A DNA stretch of 64,000 bases, taken from Lysobacter sp. M2-1. GTDB lineage: Bacteria > Pseudomonadota > Gammaproteobacteria > Xanthomonadales > Xanthomonadaceae. Shown piece after piece: positions 47,028 to 55,745 of the stretch. The stretch is from positions 62,001-126,000 of the forward strand of contig NZ_JAKPBU010000005.1 of assembly GCF_022662495.1 (NCBI RefSeq). Direction: 5' to 3'. Each line of letters starts with the position of its first letter. The stretch's first letter is position 1. Below the pieces are notes generated by a model. The model worked only from the letters and a program-made list of their open reading frames with translations, did not search any database and was not told the origin of the DNA. The position numbers and the translations under genes are program-made.

Positions 47028-49121
47028 ATGGGGCGCTACGCACTAGTGGTTCTGCTGTGGCTATCGGCGATGGAAGTCGCGATGGCTGCCGGGTCGTCGT
47101 TCGGCCGGCCCCATCGACTGACGGATGCCTGGAGGGCGACCTTCGACGTCGCCATCGGCGATGTAAACGGCGACGGTCGCAAGGATCTCGCCGTGACGAC
47201 AAGGAAGTCGCTGGACTGGGATTACAAGCTCTCGTTCTTCCTGCAAAGGGCGGACGGGACGCTGGCTCCGCCCGTCAATGTCCCACTGCCCGAGAATCTC
47301 AACAACGAGTATCGGATCGCACTTGCCGATATGGATGGCGACGGCGCGCTCGAAGCGGTGGTCGGCACGCCCAACCTGACCGGACTCTATGTCATACGGA
47401 TGACCTCTGCCGGAACCGCTTCCGTTGTGAAGCATGCCGGACCGGCCTTCAACTGCGAGTTCATCACGGCTGGCGATATCGACCTGGATCGCAATGCGGA
47501 CGTGGTCTGCCACGATGAACAGCAGTATGCGGTTGTTTACCTTGGCAATGGCCTTGGAGGGTTCCGTTCCGCGCGCATGTTTCAGACGGTAGCGGGCTGG
47601 TACGTCGTCCAGTGGGACTTCAAGTCCATGCAACTCGCCGACGTGACCGGCGATGGCTATCCCGACCTGCTGATCTCCGCGGGGCATAGCACGTCTTTCC
47701 ATGTCTTTTCCAACAATCGCATGGGAGGCTTCTACCCAAGCGTCGCGTATCCGCATCCGCAATCGGCCAACGGGACCGTGGCCGCGTCCGTGGCCATTCG
47801 TGCCGCTGACATCGACGGGGACGGCATCAAGGAAGTGTTCACCGCGACTCCGGGCAACAGGCCGGACGCCACGCTGAACGTCTATCGCCGCGGCCCGCAT
47901 GGATACCTCGTCCTGTCGGAACGGATTCCCGTCCATGACAGTCCCACGGCAATCCTGGTGGGCGATGCGGGTGGAAATGGAGATGCGAACGTCGTGCTCG
48001 GGCACTACACGTTCAATGCCGCGAGCGTGCTTGGCGAAGACGGCGGTGGATTTGGCAGCCAGTTCGTCTACGACCTTCCAGGGTTCGGCAACCACACTGA
48101 TTATGGCGACTATCGCAATCAGTACGCGATAGCGATGGGCGACCTCGATGGTGACGGCTGCAATGACCTGGCCGCCGCGACGTACTCGGGTGCGACCGTC
48201 CTATACGGATGCGAAGCGTTCAAATCTTCGTTGCCGGTCAGCGACTTCGATGGCGACGGAGTGTCGGACCTGTTGTGGTACCAAGACGAAGGCGCCACGC
48301 AGTATCTGTGGCAACGGGCTGACCTCAATGCCTGGCACCTCTGTCTGCGCAGCCAGTATCCTTATCAGTGCCCGTACCTGCTCCAACGCAGGATGGTCGG
48401 GCAGGCCGTCGGGGATTTCGACGGCGATGGGAACTCGGACGTGTTCTGGCGCCACTCCACCAACGGTAGCAACGAGTTGCGATTGGGGTCGTTCTATTCC
48501 CGCACGATTACTGCAGTCACGAGCCAGGATTGGCAGGTCGTGGGTGCCGGCGACTTCAATGGCGACGACCGGGCCGACCTGTTGTGGCGCAATCGGCGCA
48601 CGGGAGCCAACGGCATCTGGAAGTCCGCGAATTCCTCCACGCAGCAATGGGTGCGGGGCGTGACGGATGTGCGCTGGCAGGTCGTCGGCATCGGCGATTT
48701 CGATGGCGACAGGCGTTCAGACATCCTCTGGCGGCATGCAGCGTCCGGCCAGAACGCCGTCTGGCGCTCGGGTCGCCATGACACGCTATACCCCATCACC
48801 GCCGTGACCAACATCTACTGGAAGGTCCGAGGTGTCGGCGACTTCAACGGCGATGGAAAGGACGACGTAGTTTGGCGCGACATACGCGCCGGCACGAACG
48901 CCATCTGGCTTTCTGGAGATTTTCGCACCCAACAGCCTGTTACCGCCGTGAGTAACCTGGATTGGGATGTTGTGGCGGTGGGCGATTACAACGGAGACGG
49001 CTTGAGCGATTTGGTCTGGCGAAACGGGCAGACGGGTCAGAACACCATCTGGCGCACGGCGCGTTCCACAGCCCAGCAGCAGGTGGCGCAATGGCCCCTT
49101 TCCAACACGTTGGTTCGCTAA
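47028..49121 (+). CDS. Secreted VCBS/FG-GAP-repeat protein 1
   Basis: The 697-residue protein has a signal peptide (ALVVLLWLSAMEVAMA) and then a run of about twelve FG-GAP/VCBS repeats with Ca2+-binding-like D-x-D-G-D signatures, for example DVNGDGRKDL, DVTGDGYPDL, DFDGDGVSDL and DFNGDDRADL. The C-terminal repeats carry the spacing W(Q/K)VxGxGDF, about 49 residues apart, like a beta-propeller. Function unknown; probably an extracellular protein. It is tandem with the next, similar gene and lies inside the icmF-tail-bracketed segment. Confidence 0.9.
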   Translation: MGRYALVVLLWLSAMEVAMAAGSSFGRPHRLTDAWRATFDVAIGDVNGDGRKDLAVTTRKSLDWDYKLSFFLQRADGTLAPPVNVPLPENLNNEYRIALADMDGDGALEAVVGTPNLTGLYVIRMTSAGTASVVKHAGPAFNCEFITAGDIDLDRNADVVCHDEQQYAVVYLGNGLGGFRSARMFQTVAGWYVVQWDFKSMQLADVTGDGYPDLLISAGHSTSFHVFSNNRMGGFYPSVAYPHPQSANGTVAASVAIRAADIDGDGIKEVFTATPGNRPDATLNVYRRGPHGYLVLSERIPVHDSPTAILVGDAGGNGDANVVLGHYTFNAASVLGEDGGGFGSQFVYDLPGFGNHTDYGDYRNQYAIAMGDLDGDGCNDLAAATYSGATVLYGCEAFKSSLPVSDFDGDGVSDLLWYQDEGATQYLWQRADLNAWHLCLRSQYPYQCPYLLQRRMVGQAVGDFDGDGNSDVFWRHSTNGSNELRLGSFYSRTITAVTSQDWQVVGAGDFNGDDRADLLWRNRRTGANGIWKSANSSTQQWVRGVTDVRWQVVGIGDFDGDRRSDILWRHAASGQNAVWRSGRHDTLYPITAVTNIYWKVRGVGDFNGDGKDDVVWRDIRAGTNAIWLSGDFRTQQPVTAVSNLDWDVVAVGDYNGDGLSDLVWRNGQTGQNTIWRTARSTAQQQVAQWPLSNTLVR

Positions 49122-49224
49122 GAGCGCCGGATCGGTGAGCAAGGAGCATCGTGTGCCAGGAAATCAAAGTCCAACCGCCTGCGCCCAGCGCGCAAGGGAA
49201 GAGCGAACTCAGTGCAGCCGGCAC

Positions 49225-51267
49225 ATGCGGCACCCAGGGGAGGTGAGCGGGACCGGAATAAATGAAGCGCCGTCGAAGCCGGCCATTACGCGATGGTTGT
49301 TGCTGCTGCTGGGGTGCGCCGTGTCGATTCAGCCTTGTCTCGCCAAACCTTTCGCGTTCGAATTGCCCGTCAATATGCGCGGCGGCCTGACTAGTAGCGG
49401 GAAGGCGGTGGCCATCGGCGATTTGAACCAAGATGGCCGAGATGACATCGCGATCAGCCAGAGCGACGATACGGTCTGGATGCACCTGCAGACCGCCACG
49501 GGATCGCTGCAGTCGCCGAAGGCGCATCGCCTCCAGGTCGCATCGGTGCATACCCTAAGAGCCATCGACATCGATCGCAGCGGATCCAGCGAGCTCGTGG
49601 CGGGCCATCACAATGGCCTGGCCGTGTATGCCAGTTCGCGCGGCTGGCGCTACGTGCCGGCAAGCGCTGCATGCAACCAACTGGCAGCCGGCGACGTCGA
49701 CCTCGATGGTTGGTCCGACATCGCATGCATGGACACTCGCGGCATCGTCAGTCTCTACATCAATAATCGCCTGGGTACTTTCTCCGCGCCGATCTTCATG
49801 TGGACGCCGGCATACGGGTCTGGCCAGCTGCAGCTGAGGGATGTCACCGGAGATGGGTATCCCGATCTCGTCCTGATGGCGTCGGCGACCGCGGGCTTCT
49901 ACGTCCACCCCAACAACGGCAGCGGAAGATTCTTTCCGGCTTATGGCTATCCGAGCGTCGCCTGGGGACCCCTCTCCCCAGGAGGCATTGTGGCGCTGGA
50001 CGTGGACGCGGATGGGATCGACGAGCTCGTCACCACGAGCACCACTAACGGCGCCAGCGCGGCGTTACATGTGTATCGCAAGGATGCAACCGGTTTCTTC
50101 CAATATGCGAAGGACATTTCAACGTACCAAAATCCCGTGTCTCCGATCGTCTACGACATCGATCGCGACGGTCGCCTGGACCTCCTCGTCTCCCATCGAG
50201 GCTGGAGCTCGGTCAGTCGGTACATGGGGGGTGCCGGCGGATTCTCGTGGCAGGCGGTCCGTTCGATGGTGGAGACCCCTTTGCCGACGCCGAGCTCCTT
50301 GGCGCTCGGCGACATCAACGGGGACGCGTGCACCGATCTCGTCGTCGGCAACAGCTTCGGCATGAGCATCCTGCGCGGCAAGTGCAAGAGCGACGTCATC
50401 TACGATTTCGACGGCGATTTCAGGTCCGACGTGTTCTGGCGCAACACCGTGACCGGGCAGAACGTGATCTGGCGTTCTGGCAATGCGAGTCTCGACCAGC
50501 CATTGTTGGCGGTGACGCGCATGGCATGGCAGGTTGTAGGACATGGCGATTTCGATCGCGACGGCCGTGTGGACATCCTCTGGCGCAACGCCACGACAGG
50601 TTCGAATACGATTTGGAAAGCCGGCAACTACGCGACGCAGCAACCGGTCACGGCCCTGACCGACGTGCGCTGGCGGGTGGCGGGCGTGGGCGACTTCGAC
50701 GGCGACGGCCGCTCGGACATCCTCTGGCGCCATGCCACGACGGGTGCCAATGCGATCTGGAAATCCGGCAGTTACGCCACGCAGCAGACAATCGCCGCCG
50801 TGACCGACGTGTACTGGCAGGTGGTGGGCGTGGGTGACTTCAACGGCGATGGCCGCTCGGACATCCTGTGGCGTCATGCCAGGACCGGGGCCAATGCGAT
50901 CTGGAAGTCCGGCAACCATGCGACGCAGCAGTTCATCGCGCCCATGACTGATGTGCGCTGGAAGGTAGCGGGCGTGGGCGATTTCCATGGTCTTGGCCGC
51001 TCGGACATCGTGTGGCGTCATGCGGGTACTGGGCAAAACATGATCTGGCCGCAAGCAAACGGTGAATTCCCCCAGCCGCTGACAGACGTGACCAACCTGG
51101 CTTGGCAGGTGGGTGCCGTGGGCGACTACGACGGCGATGGCGTCTCCGACTTGTTCTGGCGCAACACCAGCACTGGCGCCAATGTCATCTGGCGCTTCGG
51201 CAACTCCCAAATCCAGATCAAGGTTGCGCAGCTGGCCGGGGCGGAGTGGACACTGCCCGGGCAGTGA
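49225..51267 (+). CDS. Secreted VCBS/FG-GAP-repeat protein 2
   Basis: The roughly 680-residue protein resembles protein 1: signal peptide (WLLLLLGCAVSIQPCLA) and about thirteen D-x-D-G-D signatures such as DLNQDGRDDI, DFDGDGRSDI and DFNGDGRSDI. The last five or so repeats are almost copies of each other. Start is uncertain: ATG 49225 is used; in-frame GTG codons lie near 49135 and 49243. It may be a tandem duplicate of protein 1. Function unknown. Confidence 0.88.
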   Translation: MRHPGEVSGTGINEAPSKPAITRWLLLLLGCAVSIQPCLAKPFAFELPVNMRGGLTSSGKAVAIGDLNQDGRDDIAISQSDDTVWMHLQTATGSLQSPKAHRLQVASVHTLRAIDIDRSGSSELVAGHHNGLAVYASSRGWRYVPASAACNQLAAGDVDLDGWSDIACMDTRGIVSLYINNRLGTFSAPIFMWTPAYGSGQLQLRDVTGDGYPDLVLMASATAGFYVHPNNGSGRFFPAYGYPSVAWGPLSPGGIVALDVDADGIDELVTTSTTNGASAALHVYRKDATGFFQYAKDISTYQNPVSPIVYDIDRDGRLDLLVSHRGWSSVSRYMGGAGGFSWQAVRSMVETPLPTPSSLALGDINGDACTDLVVGNSFGMSILRGKCKSDVIYDFDGDFRSDVFWRNTVTGQNVIWRSGNASLDQPLLAVTRMAWQVVGHGDFDRDGRVDILWRNATTGSNTIWKAGNYATQQPVTALTDVRWRVAGVGDFDGDGRSDILWRHATTGANAIWKSGSYATQQTIAAVTDVYWQVVGVGDFNGDGRSDILWRHARTGANAIWKSGNHATQQFIAPMTDVRWKVAGVGDFHGLGRSDIVWRHAGTGQNMIWPQANGEFPQPLTDVTNLAWQVGAVGDYDGDGVSDLFWRNTSTGANVIWRFGNSQIQIKVAQLAGAEWTLPGQ

Positions 51268-51496
51268 AATGCCGTCGTCTACCTTCTTGGCCACAGCTGG
51301 CGCCCACCCCCCACAACATGCAAGCATTCCCGCGTCCCGATCCCCCGCGGGGCGCCGTTGAAGTATTCAAACGCAAATCCCGCTGGGCCATGCGCCCAGC
51401 AGAAGGACGGGGGAACACGATGGACATCGGCCAGCACACGCCAGGGCGCATCGCCCGCTTCGCCGTAATCCACTCCACCCACCTCAACTGACCCCC

Positions 51497-52768
51497 ATGG
51501 CAGGACGCCTGCGCATCGCGATCGTCGGCTACGGCACCGGCGGCCAGGCCTGCGCGCTGCTGCTGTCGGGCGATGGTCACGAGGTCACGGTGTTCGAGCG
51601 CGCCGCGGCGCTGGGGCCGGTGGGCGCGGGCTTCCTGCTGCAGCCGGTGGGGTTGTCGGTGCTGTGGGAGATGGGGCTGCTGGCGCCGGTGCTGGCGCAC
51701 GGCGCGGTCATCACGCGCCTGTATGGCGAAACCGGCGCGGGGCGGCCGGTCATGGACATGCGCTATGCCGACCTGGACGCGCGCTACTTCGGCCTGGGCC
51801 TGCAGCGCGGCGCGCTGTTCGGCCTGCTCGATGCCGCCTGGCAATCCGGCCGCCAGATCCATTGCGGCAGCGCCATCGTCGATATGGATGCCGAAGCCGG
51901 CACCCTCACCGACGAACACGGCGCACGCCACGCCGGCTACGACCTGGTGATCGTGGCCGACGGTGCGGCCTCGCGCCTGCGCGGCCAGGTGGTGCCCGCG
52001 CGCCTCAACCGGCCCTACGCCTGGGGCGCGCAGTGGTGCCTGGTGGAGCAGGGCGCCTGGCCGTGGCCTGCGGAACTGCAGCAGCGCTACGTCGGCGCGC
52101 GGCGCATGGCCGGCATGCTGCCGGTCGGCACCCGCCCGGGCGACCCGGTGCCCAGGCTCAGCTTCTTCTGGAGCCTGCCGGTGTCCGCGCTGGATGGCGA
52201 TGCATCCGCCCGCCAATGGCGCGGCGACCTCGAAACCCTGTGGCCCGACGCCGCCGCCCGCCTGCACGCCACCGATATCCCGCACGGCCTGGCCATGGCC
52301 CGCTACCGCGACGCCGTGCACGCGCGCTGGTCGCGCGGCCGCGCCGTGCTGCTGGGCGACGCCGCCCACGCCATGAGCCCGCAGCTGGGGCAGGGCGTCA
52401 ACATGGCCCTGCTCGACGCACGCGCCCTGCGCGATGCGCTGCGCACGCACAAAGCCGTGCCCGCGGCGCTCGCCGCGTACGAGCGCGAACGCCGCGTGCA
52501 CGTGGCCATCTATCACTTCTGGAGCCGCTGGCTCACCCCGCTGTTCCAGTCGGAACACGACCGCGTCGCTGCAATCCGCGATCGGGTGTTTCATCCGCTG
52601 TCGCGGGTGCCTGGAGGGCGGGGGCAGATGTTGCGGGTGTTGAGTGGGACGCGGAGGGGGTGGATGGGGGTGGTTGGGTTGCCGGAGGGGTTTCTCGAAG
52701 CGTTGGCAAAGGCCGGAGCCGAAAGCGCGGGTGAGGTCGCACCGGTACGTCTAGCGCCGATGCCGTGA
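51497..52768 (+). CDS. FAD-dependent monooxygenase (group A/UbiH-like)
   Basis: The 423-residue protein has the N-terminal dinucleotide motif IVGYGTGGQAC and the FAD-binding LLGDAAHAMSPQLGQG, typical of PHBH/UbiH-like aromatic hydroxylases and related oxidoreductases. Substrate unknown. Its end (GTGA) overlaps the possible start of the icmF tail fragment. It is the last complete gene in the segment bracketed by the two icmF tails. Confidence 0.88.
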   Translation: MAGRLRIAIVGYGTGGQACALLLSGDGHEVTVFERAAALGPVGAGFLLQPVGLSVLWEMGLLAPVLAHGAVITRLYGETGAGRPVMDMRYADLDARYFGLGLQRGALFGLLDAAWQSGRQIHCGSAIVDMDAEAGTLTDEHGARHAGYDLVIVADGAASRLRGQVVPARLNRPYAWGAQWCLVEQGAWPWPAELQQRYVGARRMAGMLPVGTRPGDPVPRLSFFWSLPVSALDGDASARQWRGDLETLWPDAAARLHATDIPHGLAMARYRDAVHARWSRGRAVLLGDAAHAMSPQLGQGVNMALLDARALRDALRTHKAVPAALAAYERERRVHVAIYHFWSRWLTPLFQSEHDRVAAIRDRVFHPLSRVPGGRGQMLRVLSGTRRGWMGVVGLPEGFLEALAKAGAESAGEVAPVRLAPMP

Positions 52769-53232
52769 GCGAGAGGGGTATCCTCAGCGCTATGGACATC
52801 ATGTACCAGCGCGGCAAGATCCAGGACGAGTCGCTCTACTACGAACACAAGAAGCACGATGGCTCGCTGCCGCTGGTGGGCGTGAACACCTTCCTGCCGA
52901 AGGAACATGCGGGCGAGGTGGTGACCGAGATCGAGCTGATCCGCTCGACCGAGGAAGAGAAGGGCCAGCAGATCGACAACGTGCGCGGCTGGCAGGCCTC
53001 ACGCAACCCGCTGGCGCCGGTGGGGGAGACCGCGCATGGGCATCCGGTGGAGGACGATGCCGCTGCCGCAACCGAGCCGCATGATGGGCATGGGTTGGGC
53101 TATCTGCAGAAGACGGCGCGGGACCGGAAGAACGTGTTTGCGGCGTTGATGGAGGCGGTCAAGACCCACTCATTGGGGCAGATCAGTCATGCGTTGTATG
53201 ACGTGGGTGGGGAGTATCGGAGGAATATGTGA
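52765..53232 (+). pseudogene. Diverged duplicate of the icmF 3' end
   Basis: The reading frame of up to 155 codons matches the last ~150 residues of IcmF: AMD, then [44 protein letters not shown]-like end with several substitutions. Similarity starts at the codons for S(D/E)RG and runs to the stop. No catalytic core is present, so the fragment should not work as a mutase. The frame is still open, with many synonymous changes, so it may be old. It closes a 6 kb interval flanked by the two icmF tails. Confidence 0.9.
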
Positions 53233-53241
53233 GAGCTCAAC

Positions 53242-53823
53242 ATGGCTATTGATGTTAAGTTGTTCAAGAAGGAGCTCCTCACCAGTGATGTCGAGGAGTT
53301 CGTCTCTAAGCATGTTTTCGACAGAACTCCACACGTTTTCTCGGACGATCGAGCAGCATACGCGTCATGGCGGAGAGCGCTCGCTAAGCTAATTCAAGTA
53401 GACGCGTCCTCTTTAGTAGTTGTCGGTAGCGCCTCAGTGGGGGTGAGTCTGAACCCAAGTAAAGATTTCAGAGAGTTTTCGGACGGTTCCGATATTGATG
53501 TAGCCGTTATATCGCCATATCACTTCCAAGTGGCTTGGCGCTTTCTGAGAAACAACTCGCACCTGCGCGCCGCGATGACCTACAAGGAAAGGGCGTCATA
53601 CGATGATCATCGCAAACGACTTATTTACTGGGGCACCGTCGCCACTGACATTCTCCTAGGCTACTTTCCATTTGGTGCTGACTGGCTGGGTGCATCATCA
53701 AAGATGGCTGCGGCATCTCCTATCAATGGCAGAGAGATTAATTTCCGTTTGTATGGCGACGCGGAGTCTCTCACTGCATACAGTATCAATAGCGTCTCAA
53801 AGTTGAGGGACGCGGCGATCTAA
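53242..53823 (+). CDS. Nucleotidyltransferase-superfamily-like protein (candidate DUF262 partner)
   Basis: The 193-residue protein shows a Pol-beta/MNT-like pattern: a Gly-Ser start (VVGSASVGVSLNPS) and an SDIDVAVIS strand carrying the paired acidic residues, with a longer loop between them than in typical MNT proteins. A third acidic residue may lie in DILLGYFPF. It likely binds or transfers a nucleotide. GC and codon use are much lower than in the left flank. It is 11 bp upstream of the DUF262 gene, so the two form an operon. Confidence 0.65.
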   Translation: MAIDVKLFKKELLTSDVEEFVSKHVFDRTPHVFSDDRAAYASWRRALAKLIQVDASSLVVVGSASVGVSLNPSKDFREFSDGSDIDVAVISPYHFQVAWRFLRNNSHLRAAMTYKERASYDDHRKRLIYWGTVATDILLGYFPFGADWLGASSKMAAASPINGREINFRLYGDAESLTAYSINSVSKLRDAAI

Positions 53824-53834
53824 CTGGAATCGAA

Positions 53835-54905
53835 ATGCACAGATACTTAAATTTCACAACTCGGTCCGTTGTCTGGTTTTTGCGAGCGAGCCAGAACGCC
53901 GAGCTCGAGTTCCATGCCCCATTCCAGAGAAATCCTGTTTGGACAGTAAAGCAGCAAGCTTCGCTGATCGAAACAATCCTTCTGGAATATCCAATCCCCG
54001 AGTTGTATATGCAGACGCTCGTTTCCTCCCAGGGTGCTGAGGAGCACGTCGTTGTGGATGGTCAACAGCGTCTGCGAGCAGTATTGGAGTATCTGGCCGG
54101 CAAGTTCCCGCTTGCGGATGACGCACAACGTGGAGCGTCAAGCTCTTTTGATGAGTTGACGGCTGAAGATAAAAAGCGGCTCTTTGAGTACGTGTTCGTG
54201 GTAAGGCAGTTGCCTGAAATGCCTGATGACGAGCTGCGCGCGATTTTTCAGAGAATTAATCGAAACACCGTAACGCTCAATGCCCAAGAGCTTAGGCACG
54301 CTACGTATTACGGAAAATTCATTGGAATTATTGAGCTGATAGCTGAGTATGCCCAGTGGGACGAGGTTGGGGTTTTTTCAGCGAACGATAGAAAGCGAAT
54401 GCTTGATGCTGAGTATGTGAGTGAGATTGTCATCGCATACCTTCATGGATTGCAAAACAAAAAATCATCGCTTGAGAAATTTTACCGCGCGTACGAAACA
54501 GAGTTTGATAGGGCAGAGGAAGTTGTCACGGTCTTCCGGAGAGTCTTAGACGAGATCGTGGGAGTGCTTCCGGATTTGCGTCATACACGCTGGAAAAAGA
54601 AATCAGACTTTTACACTTTGTTTCTAGCCTTCTCGTCTAAAGCTGCCAACCTCCCGCTAGCATCGGACGTTCGCGCAGCCGTGGCTGGGACCCTTCTAAG
54701 GTTTGCTTCCGACGTAGACGCTTGGCTTGTGAATCAAGTTCCTGAAGATGATGAGGTTGGCGAACAACTCCCGATGGAAGTCCAGGTGGCGGATACAGAT
54801 GCCATAGCCAAATACGCTCTATCGGTCAGTCGAGCAGCAAGTGATCTAGCTAATCGTAAGCGCCGCCAAGAGGTACTTGGAGAGCTGCTTTCAGCGGTTT
54901 GGTAG
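53835..54905 (+). CDS. DUF262 (ParB-like nuclease-fold) protein
   Basis: This 356-residue protein has DUF262 signatures: FQRNPVW near the N-terminus, EYPIPELYMQT, and the VVDGQQRLRAVLEYL catalytic loop; a C-terminal helical region follows and there is no DUF1524/HNH domain. Such proteins (GmrS/DndB-like ParB fold) occur in modification-dependent restriction and other anti-phage systems. GC is low (visibly below 50 percent in places). It is preceded by the NTase-like gene, with a GGAA ribosome-binding site. Role as a defence or toxin-antitoxin-like effector is an inference. Confidence 0.78.
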   Translation: MHRYLNFTTRSVVWFLRASQNAELEFHAPFQRNPVWTVKQQASLIETILLEYPIPELYMQTLVSSQGAEEHVVVDGQQRLRAVLEYLAGKFPLADDAQRGASSSFDELTAEDKKRLFEYVFVVRQLPEMPDDELRAIFQRINRNTVTLNAQELRHATYYGKFIGIIELIAEYAQWDEVGVFSANDRKRMLDAEYVSEIVIAYLHGLQNKKSSLEKFYRAYETEFDRAEEVVTVFRRVLDEIVGVLPDLRHTRWKKKSDFYTLFLAFSSKAANLPLASDVRAAVAGTLLRFASDVDAWLVNQVPEDDEVGEQLPMEVQVADTDAIAKYALSVSRAASDLANRKRRQEVLGELLSAVW

Positions 54906-55226
54906 CTACAAAGAAGAGGGGTCAGAGTAGTGTTTTTTTGCTGCGGATTGGCGGGCAGGTCAATTACGGGCGTTTGCTTGAGCTCAGGTTGGAGCGTCGA
55001 GAGGAAGCGGATAGATCGGGCGGTGTCGGCGGCGGTACACGCAGCGTGACTTTCTTGCGTGAGGCGCTGGAGAATCTTGATATCATCCTCGGTCGCTGAT
55101 TTCGGGCGCTGAGAACAGGGGTTGCTGTGTACAGGAGGACAACAAGGGTAGTCCAGCCTTGCCCGTTAGTCCCGGTTCCCGAAAGCAAGGCGTTGGGGGA
55201 TCCAGAGGTCCAATGGCCGTAGCCTT
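54906..55226. other. Intergenic region with a GGGGTCAGAG repeat
   Basis: The 321 bp gap holds one GGGGTCAGAGTA repeat copy at 54918-54929. A short open frame (54899-55099) encodes up to 66 residues with no recognisable features and no clear ribosome-binding site. It might be the worn end of another gene, but I do not call it one. The rest is unremarkable. Confidence 0.5.
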
Positions 55227-55733
55227 TTACGAGGAATGATGGTCCTGGTTCTGGCGCCGATCCAACTCCAGTAGTACGCCCAGGCTAGAGAACGGACGAT
55301 CCCGGTGGTAAAGCTCCACGGACCACTGGTCAAATCGCATTGCGCGGTGCAGGTCTTCCATCTCGACACCGCATCCATCCAGGCCGAACGCGATGTAGGT
55401 GCGGTCCCAAGTATCCCGAGCGTCAGTCCCGCCGATGAGAGGCCCCTCATTAGTGAGGTTCAGCGTTAGGGCGATGTCCGCATCCGGTGATGGTGTGTCC
55501 CCGCCGGACACCATGGGAAACCAGCCGAACGGCTCGATGATCGACACAGATCGCACCATTCCCGCGATAAGGTCGAACACAGTGCCGGCTCGCTCGCCTT
55601 CGAGCATGAGAAATCCTTGGCGGTCCTCGCCATGAAGAACGCGCAGCGCCCAACTGCCACGAAACTTGAACAACTGTCCGGGAGCCAAATCTGCGGGGTG
55701 GAGGTATGCATACGCCTGTGCCGGGATCTTCAT
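55227..55733 (-). CDS. Hypothetical protein downstream of DUF4062 gene
   Basis: This 168-residue protein has no domain I recognise. The N-terminal half reads as a mixed alpha/beta unit with strands GSWALRVLHGEDRQGFLML and TVFDLIAGMVRSVSIIE; the second half carries the charged segments RTYIAFGLDG and ELDRRQNQDHHSS. It starts 12 bp after the DUF4062 stop and is very likely co-transcribed. A role as its partner or immunity protein is conceivable but unsupported. Confidence 0.65.
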   Translation of the reverse strand: MKIPAQAYAYLHPADLAPGQLFKFRGSWALRVLHGEDRQGFLMLEGERAGTVFDLIAGMVRSVSIIEPFGWFPMVSGGDTPSPDADIALTLNLTNEGPLIGGTDARDTWDRTYIAFGLDGCGVEMEDLHRAMRFDQWSVELYHRDRPFSSLGVLLELDRRQNQDHHSS

Positions 55734-55745
55734 TACTCCTGCTCC

